From: CCY15215 sp039194995
GTDB taxonomy: Bacteria > Cyanobacteriota > Cyanobacteriia > Cyanobacteriales > Spirulinaceae
DNA length: 28,999 bases
Direction: 5' to 3'
Assembly: GCA_039194995.1 (NCBI GenBank)
Contig: JBCCVR010000087.1
Span: forward strand, 1-28,999
The position numbers and the translations under genes are program-made. The notes below the pieces were generated by a model that was not told the DNA's origin, did not search any database, and saw only the letters and a program-made list of their open reading frames with translations. Below, one piece after another: positions 1 through 6,574 of this stretch. Every line of letters starts with the position of its first letter. Position 1 is the stretch's first letter.

Positions 1-334
1 ACACCTTATCTTCTGTAAATCTGTAACAATCGCCATAGTAGGGAGAGCATTCGACAAATGAGGGAGGTGATCTCCTTCTTTGGGAGAAGAACTATTCAAT
101 TTGACGATCGCTTCCGATCGCGTTGTTCAATTAATTGACTAAATTGGGCAGGATCCACCTCACAATAAATATTGTCTGGTGGTTGCGTGTCGTCCGTTCC
201 ATTAGTGCTTGAAATGCAGTGCGATCGCTAATGAGTAACGACGCGATCGCTGCGTCATCCATCTTGAATATGCGTCCCTTAGCCTTCCGGGGGGCTTGCA
301 GTGGAGCGAAGAAATATAAATTTTTGTAAATATC
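1..334. other. Leading stretch without a convincing gene
   Basis: No start-to-stop gene with a recognisable product is seen here. It holds GCGATCGC-type (HIP1) sites and, on the minus strand, a short open stretch ending in a TGA at 96-98 that reads ...PPDNIYCEVDPAQF... back to about 227, where a stop codon closes it without a start codon. Its residue composition looks protein-like, so it may be a decayed gene end, but it is too short to assign. The 3' edge leads into the first DUF4278 promoter. Confidence 0.4.
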
Positions 335-369
335 TTGACTTCTTGACTGAAATTGGTAACAATGAATAC
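335..369 (+). promoter_or_regulatory. Promoter with NtcA box, copy 1
   Basis: A -35 element TTGACT (335-340), a 17-base spacer and a -10-like AACAAT (358-363) precede the first riboswitch. A perfect NtcA consensus, GTA (356-358), eight bases, TAC (367-369), covers the -10. In the NtcA regulon, boxes centred near -41 activate, while boxes over the core promoter (as at gifA/gifB) repress under nitrogen starvation. This placement therefore suggests repression when nitrogen is short. The whole arrangement recurs at 860-894. The box and spacing are seen; repression is inferred. Confidence 0.72.
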
Positions 370-385
370 AGAAAGAAAAACAAAT

Positions 386-465
386 CGTTCATCTCTCCAG
401 CAAGAATGCGAATGAATTGCAATGGAGAGACGGAAGTAGGGCAATATCCTGAAGGAACGCGCCTC
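386..465 (+). ncRNA. Glutamine riboswitch (glnA/Downstream-peptide type), copy 1
   Basis: P1 is CGTTC (386-390) with GAACG (455-459). P2 is TCTCTCC (392-398) with GGAGAGA (424-430). It is followed by the hallmark CGGAAGTAGG (431-440), a small P3 (438-441 with 447-450) and GAAGGAACGCG (451-461). These conserved strings and the three-stem order match the L-glutamine-binding glnA and Downstream-peptide RNA motifs known from cyanobacteria. The P2 pair C397-G425 is replaced by U921-A937 in the second copy, a compensatory change that supports the fold. The first gene of the tandem unit starts 33 bases downstream. Confidence 0.88.
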
Positions 466-501
466 GCTCAATACTTCTCAAAAGCACAGGAGGCGGCTAT
501 G
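460..501 (+). promoter_or_regulatory. Shine-Dalgarno and candidate anti-Shine-Dalgarno switch, copy 1
   Basis: CGCCTC (460-465), directly next to the 3' strand of P1, is a perfect complement of GAGGCG (490-495), which overlaps the AGGAGG ribosome-binding site of the ATG at 499. Pairing would hide the site. Glutamine binding, by holding P1 and its flank, could free it, giving translation on when glutamine is high. The same six-base pairing is kept in copy 2. The complementarity is seen; the switching direction is inferred, and agrees with what is known for gifB. Confidence 0.55.
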
Positions 502-837
502 AAACTGACTTATCGCGGCGTTACATACGACTACAACCCAACCCTTGTCAAAAGCATCGATACTGAAGTCGGCGGTAAATATCGGGGTTTAGAATGGCGT
601 TTTCGCAATCGCAAAGCCCCAACCGCACAGAAACCGACTTTAGATTTGGTTTATCGCGGCGTTGCTTACACCCAAGGACAGGCAGCAGGACAAGAAGCCG
701 TAAAAGCTCAACCCGCACCCGTTCCCAGCATTGGAGAACGCGCCCGCGCCCTCTTCTTGAACAAAGAACGCGAAGAACTCAACCGTCAAGAATCCATGTT
801 GGTGCGTGCAGAAAAGCGAGTCGGTTTGGCTCATTAA
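499..837 (+). CDS. DUF4278 family small protein, copy 1 (PirA-like)
   Basis: Predicted 112-residue protein. It begins MKLTYRGVTYDYNP and repeats the YRGV-Y motif at about residues 51-57 (LDLVYRGVAYTQG), so it carries two DUF4278-type motifs, followed by a charged helical tail (ERARALFLNKEREELNRQ). The ATG at 499 is chosen because AGGAGG lies just upstream and everything before it is promoter and riboswitch; a frame open back to 301 is ignored. DUF4278 is the family of Synechocystis PirA (Ssr0692), a PII-binding regulator of arginine synthesis that is about half this length. A nitrogen role is inferred from that kinship and from the NtcA box and glutamine riboswitch in the leader. No signal peptide or membrane segment. 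Confidence 0.85.
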   Translation: MKLTYRGVTYDYNPTLVKSIDTEVGGKYRGLEWRFRNRKAPTAQKPTLDLVYRGVAYTQGQAAGQEAVKAQPAPVPSIGERARALFLNKEREELNRQESMLVRAEKRVGLAH

Positions 838-859
838 GTTGCGATCGCCAAATTGCATC

Positions 860-894
860 TTGACATTTTTCAAAAAAACGGTAACAATAAATAC
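860..894 (+). promoter_or_regulatory. Promoter with NtcA box, copy 2
   Basis: TTGACA (860-865), a 17-base spacer and AACAAT (883-888) form the core. The NtcA consensus GTA (881-883), eight bases, TAC (892-894) overlaps the -10 exactly as in copy 1. It starts only 22 bases after the stop codon of the first DUF4278 gene, so the second gene has its own promoter rather than depending on read-through. Confidence 0.72.
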
Positions 895-909
895 AGATAG
901 AAAACCAAT

Positions 910-977
910 CGTTCATCTCTTCTTTGCAAAGTCAGGAAGAGACGGAAGTAGGGAAGTCACCCGAAGGAACGCGCCTC
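910..977 (+). ncRNA. Glutamine riboswitch (glnA/Downstream-peptide type), copy 2
   Basis: P1 is CGTTC (910-914) with GAACG (967-971). P2 is TCTCTTC (916-922) with GAAGAGA (936-942). The core CGGAAGTAGGG (943-953), P3 GGG/CCC (951-953 with 960-962) and GAAGGAACGCG (963-973) follow. The P2 loop is shorter and different from copy 1, while the stems and core strings are kept, as expected for a functional RNA rather than simple recent copying. Confidence 0.88.
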
Positions 978-1010
978 ACTCAACACTTCAAAAAAAAGGA
1001 GGCGGCTATG
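972..1010 (+). promoter_or_regulatory. Shine-Dalgarno and candidate anti-Shine-Dalgarno switch, copy 2
   Basis: CGCCTC (972-977) is again fully complementary to GAGGCG (999-1004), which includes the AAGGAGG ribosome-binding site of the ATG at 1008. The linker differs from copy 1 (rich in A before the site), so conservation of both arms is notable. Confidence 0.55.
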
Positions 1011-1448
1011 AAACTTACCTATCGTGGCGTTACTTACAACTACAATCCGACTAATGTAGAAACCATTAATACTGAAGTTGGTGGCAAATATCGGGGTTTG
1101 GAATGGCGTTTTCGCAATCGTAAAGCGTCTACCGCTCAAAAACCGACTTTAGATTTGGTCTATCACGGCGTTGCTTACACCCAAGGACAGGAAGCAGAAC
1201 AAGAAGCTGTAAAAGCAAAACCCTCACCCGTTCTCAGCATTGGAGAACGCGCCCGCGCCCTGTTCTTGAACAAAAAACGCGAAGAACTCAACCGTCAAGA
1301 ATCCATGTTGGTGCGTGCAGAAGAACGAATCGTTCCCGGTATCGTACAACGCGCCCGCACTCTATTTTTGGATAAAGAGCGCGAAGCACTCAACCGTCAA
1401 GAATCTATGTTGGCACGTGCGGAAGAGCGAGTGGGTTTGGCGCACTAA
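1008..1448 (+). CDS. DUF4278 family small protein, copy 2 (PirA-like)
   Basis: Predicted 146-residue paralogue of the preceding gene, nearly identical over its first 85 residues (MKLTYRGVTYNYNPTNVE..., then LDLVYHGVAYTQG, where the second motif reads YHGV). Its tail is longer because the helical module ERARALFLNKKREELNRQ...RAEER is present twice in a row, the second time as QRARTLFLDKEREALNRQ. The start is fixed by AAGGAGG and by the riboswitch ahead of it. The likely role is nitrogen signalling through PII or a related partner, by analogy with Synechocystis PirA; this is inference. The gene has its own NtcA promoter and riboswitch and ends at a terminator at 1504. Confidence 0.85.
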   Translation: MKLTYRGVTYNYNPTNVETINTEVGGKYRGLEWRFRNRKASTAQKPTLDLVYHGVAYTQGQEAEQEAVKAKPSPVLSIGERARALFLNKKREELNRQESMLVRAEERIVPGIVQRARTLFLDKEREALNRQESMLARAEERVGLAH

Positions 1449-1503
1449 GTCCTAAGTCTTCGCATAGATGCGATAAATAAATTGCAATAAATACCCTGTA
1501 ATC

Positions 1504-1532
1504 AATCCTCCGTACTCGTGCGGGGGATTTTT
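1504..1532 (+). terminator. Rho-independent terminator after the DUF4278 pair
   Basis: AATCCTCCG (1504-1512) pairs with CGGGGGATT (1521-1529), nine pairs with one G-U, around an eight-base loop, followed by a T run (1528-1532). It closes the plus-strand nitrogen unit before the convergent gene that ends at 1550. Confidence 0.7.
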
Positions 1533-1549
1533 CGGGTTTTTAAAAACTT

Positions 1550-2827
1550 TTAGGCTAAAACTTGCACCCAATCCTCATTTTCCGGCCAAATGGCAAAAGT
1601 CATCCCCGGATTGTAAATATTGACAAACATGGTTTGTCCATCGGGAGAGAAACAAACACCCGCCAACTCGCTGCCATTGTAGACATTTTCGGCAAAGCGA
1701 TCGCACTGGCCATCCGCACTCACTTTCACCAAACCATTGACTCCCGGGCCATCTTCGCAAACAATCAAATCCCCCCAAGGAGCCATAATCAAATTATCGG
1801 GAAAGTTCATGATTTGGCGATCGTCGGGCTGGACGATGAGGGATATTTCTCCGCCATCTCGTGAAGAATTACCGGGAGTGTAGCGCCATATTTGGCCGCT
1901 TTGTGCCCTTCCACCACTGGTACAAGTAAAGTAAAATTGCCCGCGATCGTAACAAATTCCTTCTCCTCGGGCAAATTGTGCCGCACCTTTTGCAAATCCC
2001 TCGCGACGGATGGTATCAAAGGGAGGATCCACCTCATCAATTTTGACCCATTCCACTGCCATTGCAACATCGATGGGAAAATCTAATTGGGTCTTTACTT
2101 GGGGCAATTCTTTGATTTTTAAGGCTTCTAAAACGCCCCCTGCTTTTAGGTTTTCCGGTTCGTTGGGAATAAAGCGATAAAACAGTCCGTCGCCTCGATC
2201 TTCCGTCTGATAAATAATATTAGTTTGCGGATCGACTGCGATCGCCTCGTGGAAAAAACGCCCCATTGCAATTAAAGGCTCTGGCGAAACGGGTTCTTTG
2301 GCATGGATGGGAACCTCAAAATTATACCCGTGGGGTCGAGAAACGCGGATTTGAGGGTCATTAAAAATGTTGTCTGCGGGAGTCAACATATGCTCCTCGC
2401 AACTAATCCACGATCCCCAAGGCGTTACCCCTCCCGCACAATTTCGCACCGTCCCGGCAAGAGAAACAAAATGTTCCTTTAATTCCCGTTCTTGGCTCAC
2501 AATTAAAGTCGTCGTTCCGCCCCTACATAAAGCATCGTATCTTTGGGATGAATTCGCCGCAACTTCGGTCGGATCGTTGGGCATTAATTCATGATTGCGA
2601 ATGAGAGCAATATTGCCATCCGGCGTTGCAAATGCAGCCATCCCATCAAATCTTCCGGGGGTTAAACTGCCATCACTCATGCGATCGCCTTCCCGAGAAA
2701 GCAGGCGATAATTTAACCCTTTCGGCAGTGCCAACAGAGTCTCTCGATCGCCAGAACCCATCAATTTAGTCCCAACAACTGCGGCACCAAATAAAACTAA
2801 AAAATGTCGTCTCGATAAATGTTTCAC
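1550..2827 (-). CDS. PhoX/DUF839 family phosphatase-like protein, Tat-exported
   Basis: Predicted 425 residues. The N-terminus MKHLSRRHFLVLFGAAVVG has a twin-arginine export signal (SRRHF), so the protein is probably exported folded. The body matches the DUF839/PhoX family, which are metal-dependent alkaline phosphatases with a beta-propeller. Visible family features are the IRNHEL segment near residue 96, GGVTPWGSWISCEEH near 132 (Cys-Glu metal-binding type), EAIAVDPQTN, and TEDRGDGLFYRF near 208. It is shorter than classical PhoX. It lies 30 bp downstream of a double histidine-phosphatase gene on the same strand, probably as an operon. Substrate is not shown by the sequence; no Pho box was recognised. 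Confidence 0.8.
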   Translation of the reverse strand: MKHLSRRHFLVLFGAAVVGTKLMGSGDRETLLALPKGLNYRLLSREGDRMSDGSLTPGRFDGMAAFATPDGNIALIRNHELMPNDPTEVAANSSQRYDALCRGGTTTLIVSQERELKEHFVSLAGTVRNCAGGVTPWGSWISCEEHMLTPADNIFNDPQIRVSRPHGYNFEVPIHAKEPVSPEPLIAMGRFFHEAIAVDPQTNIIYQTEDRGDGLFYRFIPNEPENLKAGGVLEALKIKELPQVKTQLDFPIDVAMAVEWVKIDEVDPPFDTIRREGFAKGAAQFARGEGICYDRGQFYFTCTSGGRAQSGQIWRYTPGNSSRDGGEISLIVQPDDRQIMNFPDNLIMAPWGDLIVCEDGPGVNGLVKVSADGQCDRFAENVYNGSELAGVCFSPDGQTMFVNIYNPGMTFAIWPENEDWVQVLA

Positions 2828-2857
2828 CGATCGCTAAAGACTGATAACTGTTAACTG

Positions 2858-4207
2858 TTAAAGCGCTCCGGCGGCGGTGCGATCTAAAATTCCCGACCCC
2901 AAATAGGTGGTTAAATTAATCGTTTGCAGAACGGGTAAACCCTCCAAACCGTCGGGATAATCGATGACGCTAACCGCACCATTACCCTGCTTGATATTCC
3001 AGAAATTCTTGGGTTTGAGTCCCAATAAATAGCAGAGAATGACCTTATTAATCGCATCGTGGGCGGAAACTAAGCAGACTTTCGGTTCGCTGGCATTGGA
3101 TTTAGTTTGTACGATTTTATTCCACGCTGCGATCGCTCGATCCCAAACCTGTTGTAAGTTTTCTCCTTCCGGCATTTGGACGGTTTCCGGGGAATCTTTC
3201 CACTGTTGCAATAACTCCCCAAATTCTGCCTTAATTTCGCTCTCCAGTTTGCCTTCCCAGAGACCGTGACCGATTTCTTTCAAAAGATCGTCTGATTCTA
3301 GGGGAACATTGGGATGGTGTTGAAGAATAATTTCTGCCGTTTCTTTTGGGCGCAATAAAGAACTCGTGACGGCAAAATCAATATGTACGTCTTTGAGATA
3401 TTCGGCTGCCTTTCTGGCCTGTTCTTTCCCATTTTCATTGAGGGGAATATCCATCATGCCTTGGAAGCGAGACATCCGATTCCATTCCGTTTCCCCGTGA
3501 CGAACTAATAGCAAACGCAGGGCGGGCAATTTAGGGGGACGTGCGGGAGGAAGAACGATGCCCATATGGGACACTTGATTGAGGGATTCTAACTGTACCG
3601 CATCGCCAAAATCGCCGCTAAAATTCAAAACATTAATGCAACAATTGGATTGTTGGATAGTGTGATAGCGTTCGGGAGGAATACCGATCGCGCTGAGAAT
3701 CAAACAGCGGTTAATCCCGTTATGAGCGACAATGAGAATCGTTTGCCCTTGATGTTGGGCGATCGCTTCTTGCCAGAATTGTTGCGCTTGTTCGTAGAGA
3801 GAAAGCACGGGAAAATGGTCTTGTTCACCGTCAGGAGAAGACACCCGCATTTTAAATTCGTGGGGACGTTGTTTCCAACAGCGATAATCTTCGGGAAACT
3901 TTTCGATCGTTTCTTGCTTCCCTAATTTTTCCCATAAGGGGAGGTCGATTTCTTTGAGTTTTTCAGTGGTTTGAAGCGGGGGACACTCGGGCAGAAATTT
4001 TTGCACGATCCCGGCGGTTTGAGTAGCTCGTTGCAAAGGGCTGTGATAGACTGCGTCGAACTTTACACCCTGTAATGCCGCCCCGACTTTTTCTGCTTCT
4101 GCTTGTCCTTTCTCCGTTAGCACCGATTCGTCGCAACGGCCTTGGATTTTTTGTTGGGCGTTGTAGGAACTTTGTCCGTGACGCACGATAATCACCCGAG
4201 TAGTCAA
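2858..4207 (-). CDS. Tandem double histidine phosphatase (phosphoglycerate mutase-like)
   Basis: Predicted 449 residues with two histidine-phosphatase domains in one chain. The first has VRHGQSSYN at residues 8-16 and a partner VAHNGINRC near 160. The second has VRHGETEWN near 235 and SAHDAINKV near 383. The RHG motif supplies the phospho-accepting histidine; both RHG motifs and both second histidines are present, so both halves may be active. Such two-domain proteins occur in cyanobacteria; the substrate cannot be read from sequence and could be a phosphosugar, phosphoglycerate or phosphoserine. No signal peptide, so cytoplasmic. First gene of a likely two-gene operon with the PhoX-like gene. 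Confidence 0.85.
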   Translation of the reverse strand: MTTRVIIVRHGQSSYNAQQKIQGRCDESVLTEKGQAEAEKVGAALQGVKFDAVYHSPLQRATQTAGIVQKFLPECPPLQTTEKLKEIDLPLWEKLGKQETIEKFPEDYRCWKQRPHEFKMRVSSPDGEQDHFPVLSLYEQAQQFWQEAIAQHQGQTILIVAHNGINRCLILSAIGIPPERYHTIQQSNCCINVLNFSGDFGDAVQLESLNQVSHMGIVLPPARPPKLPALRLLLVRHGETEWNRMSRFQGMMDIPLNENGKEQARKAAEYLKDVHIDFAVTSSLLRPKETAEIILQHHPNVPLESDDLLKEIGHGLWEGKLESEIKAEFGELLQQWKDSPETVQMPEGENLQQVWDRAIAAWNKIVQTKSNASEPKVCLVSAHDAINKVILCYLLGLKPKNFWNIKQGNGAVSVIDYPDGLEGLPVLQTINLTTYLGSGILDRTAAGAL

Positions 4208-4863
4208 CCTTCCGTCCTCCAGTTTTTTCGAGTCTTACTCGCTTTCGCAAGTATTACTATAGGAATATTACACTAAAAAAGATTCTCCCCATTACTCATT
4301 CTTTGGCTCATTATGGCGATTCAAGAAGGTCGTTGGGATTGTCCGACTTGTGGAACGAGAGGGATTTTAGGGCGCTATCGGGAGTGTGACAATTGCGGCG
4401 CGCCCCGTCCTGAAGGCGTTCGCTTTTATCTCCCCGAAAATGCCCCCAATGTGACCAATACAGAACAATTGGCGATCGCCAGAGGTGGGGCGGATTGGAT
4501 CTGCGAGTATTGCGGGAGTAGCAACCGCGCCCAAGAAGAAAACTGCATGGAATGCGGCGCGCCGAAAAGCAACGCGACGCAAGCGGTGAAGGAATACAGT
4601 ATGGGGACTGTTCCTCGCAGTGCCGCGCCTCCCACGCCCTCGCGCCCTTCTAGGATTCCCGCGACAGTCCCGCGTTCTCATACGAGTCAGTCCCGAGGAC
4701 AACGGAAAAGATTGGCAATTGTGGCGATCGCCGCTTCGGGAATTGTCGGATTAACTCTCTTTTTCACCCTACCCAGGACGGTGGAAGCGACGGTTTCGGG
4801 GTTGAATTGGGAGAGAAAGATAACGGTTGAAAGATTAACAACACAAACAAAATCGGATTGGTC

Positions 4864-4873
4864 TGTTCCGACA
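4864..4873 (+). repeat. Target site duplication, left copy
   Basis: TGTTCCGACA directly before the insertion, matched exactly at 6031-6040. The repeat can be read as 12 bp (CTGTTCCGACAG) if the inverted repeats are counted as 14 bp. An exact copy suggests the insertion is recent. Confidence 0.85.
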
Positions 4874-6030
4874 GCAGGGCTGTTTCATTGAAAAAAGAAA
4901 AATAAACGATGCACATCATGGGCAAGATGGCGAAGTCCTTTAGTAATAGAGCTAAAACCATGATGACGAAAGAGATTGAGAGCAATCGTTCGTAAAATGG
5001 CAAAATTGGCTGGGGCATATCCATCACATAAAGGTGCTTCATCTTCTTTCAAGATGACATCTTTAGGCCAATGCAACCGATTCTCAATGTGCCAGTGTTG
5101 GCGAATTTGTTGAGCAAATCCCGTCGCATCTAAGGTCAGGGAACTGATGTAAAAAACCGTTTCCTCGAAGGGCTCACCTCCTCGTGTTCCGGAACGTTCA
5201 ACGCGAATAAGACTTTGAACTCCTATCCATTTCGGGTCAATGTCCTCTGTTGTTTTCAGCACTCTGACGGTTCTTTGACAATAGCGATCGCGTGTTTTTT
5301 CTTTTTGACAATCAATGCTCATCGGACAATTTTGCTCGAACTGGGTTTTGAGAGACTCAAACAGTTTGGGTTGATTGCCTTTAACAGCAATCAAGTAGTC
5401 ATTGCCACTTTCAATGATTTGCTTGACGGTTTTTTTTGTGCGTGCAAAGCATCAAAACTGAAGCACACTCCCTTCAAATTCAAGGCTTCTAAGAGATTTT
5501 GCACCACAACAATTTCACTCTCATTGCCGTTGTGCATGGGTTGTACTCTCACTGCCACTCCTTGTTTGACGCTAAACGCCGACACTACACTGACAAAATC
5601 TTGATAAGATTTATCATAGTCTTTCACACTGGCTTTGATACTTTTCCCATCGACGGCTATTTGTTCTTGTGGGAACACTGACAATTCTTCGGTTGTCCAC
5701 GTATTGAAGGCTTCCGTCAATTGGAGAAAGTCAATCCTTACCATTGCCCGTCGAATAGTTGAATAAGAAGGTAATCTCTCATGAGATAATTCCAGCAACT
5801 CCAACAAAACTTTTTGATGTCGTTCGGCAAAATCTCCCAAGGCTCGGTATCCCAAGCAGTTGCTCATTGTTCCCATGATGACCAATAAAAGGATGACCCA
5901 CAAGGGATAGCGCGGTTGCGTTCGGTAGTCTGGCACTTGTTTGAGATAGTCGATTAGACTCATTCGTCTACTCCACACTCTATTGATTGTTTTCATTATC
6001 ATTTTTCTCTGACCGATGAAACAGCCCTGC
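4874..6030 (-). mobile_element. ISAs1-family insertion sequence
   Basis: A 1157 bp element bounded by perfect 15 bp inverted repeats GCAGGGCTGTTTCAT (4874-4888 and, reversed, 6016-6030) and flanked by a 10 bp duplicated target. Length, ends beginning CAGGG, target duplication size and transposase type all fit the ISAs1 family. It carries only the transposase, transcribed opposite to the host gene. It contains one GCGATCGC site, in line with a cyanobacterial origin. Confidence 0.9.
4885..6002 (-). pseudogene. ISAs1-family transposase, frame split at an A8 run
   Basis: Two overlapping frames together make one ISAs1 transposase of about 370 residues. The first (6002-5391, or from MSLIDYLKQVPDYR at 5963) has the N-terminal domain and the catalytic AVDGKSIKAS and FDALHAQKK segments. 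The second (to 4885) has LIAVKGNQPKLFESL, QHWHIENRLHWPKD and KEDEAPLCDGYA with the last acidic residue. The break lies at eight T on the plus strand (5430-5437), read as A8 in the gene; nine A would restore KKTVKQIIESGNDYLIAVKG. Either a one-base deletion killed the enzyme, or -1 slippage on the A run still yields full protein. The sequence alone cannot tell. Confidence 0.85.
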
Positions 6031-6040
6031 TGTTCCGACA
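6031..6040 (+). repeat. Target site duplication, right copy
   Basis: TGTTCCGACA immediately after the right inverted repeat, identical to 4864-4873. The host reading frame resumes at 6041 (GGG GGT CGC CTC...). Confidence 0.85.
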
Positions 6041-6574
6041 GGGGGTCGCCTCCTCAGTCAGCAAGAGGAGATTCGCCGTTATGAAGATGTTATCGATGGC
6101 TATGAAACCAAAACTCGCCAAGTTTCCGAACAAGTCAAGGTGGGGACGGAAACCTATACTTGCGGTAAGCGAGATTTGGGAAATGGTTTTTTTGAGGATA
6201 AGAAATGCACCCGAAATGTTTATCAAACCAAGACCCGAACGGAAACGTATGAAGAACCCGTCTATCGTCAAGAACCCGTCTACGATACCTTATACACTTA
6301 CGAGATCGATCGTTGGTTGCGCGATCGCGTAGAAGTTGCTTCGGGGGCAAACAAACAGCCTCACTGGCCGGAATTCGTGCTTAAAGCGGGAGAACGAGAA
6401 GGAAAGCGATCGCAAACCTATAAAGTCTTTTTCACTGGTAATAAAGGGAAAGATTATACGCTCAAACTCGATCCCGGTTTGTGGAATACTTTCGCCCCCG
6501 GAGAATCCCATGCCCTAAAAGTCAATCGCATGGGAATGGTAAAATTGGCAGAGCATGACTAGGAATATTCTCGA

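Larger units (their letters stand above)
4313..6562 (+). pseudogene. RanBP2-type zinc-finger membrane protein, split by an insertion sequence
   Basis: The gene begins at 4313 and reads through two RanBP2-like zinc fingers, WDCPTCG...CDNCGAPRP (residues about 8-34) and WICEYCG...CMECGAPK (about 62-85), a Pro/Ser-rich linker and one membrane helix (LAIVAIAASGIVGLTLFF, about 134-151). After codon 187 the insertion sequence enters; the reading ends four codons inside it at 4891. Joining 4873 to 6041 restores one frame to 6562, giving 360 residues, with a Tyr/Glu/Thr-rich second half containing YTCGKRDLG and CTRNVYQTKTRTETYEEPVY. The second half may still be made from an internal ATG at 6140. Function unknown; zinc-ribbon proteins of this look are usually of unknown role. 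Confidence 0.85.

Noticed and set aside
202..471. 89-codon minus-strand frame
   Set aside because: It runs antisense through the riboswitch and promoter and has no recognisable protein features.
301..498. N-terminal extension of the first DUF4278 frame from a GTG at 301
   Set aside because: It would translate the promoter, NtcA box and riboswitch; the ATG at 499 has a strong ribosome-binding site and the paralogue starts at the same point.
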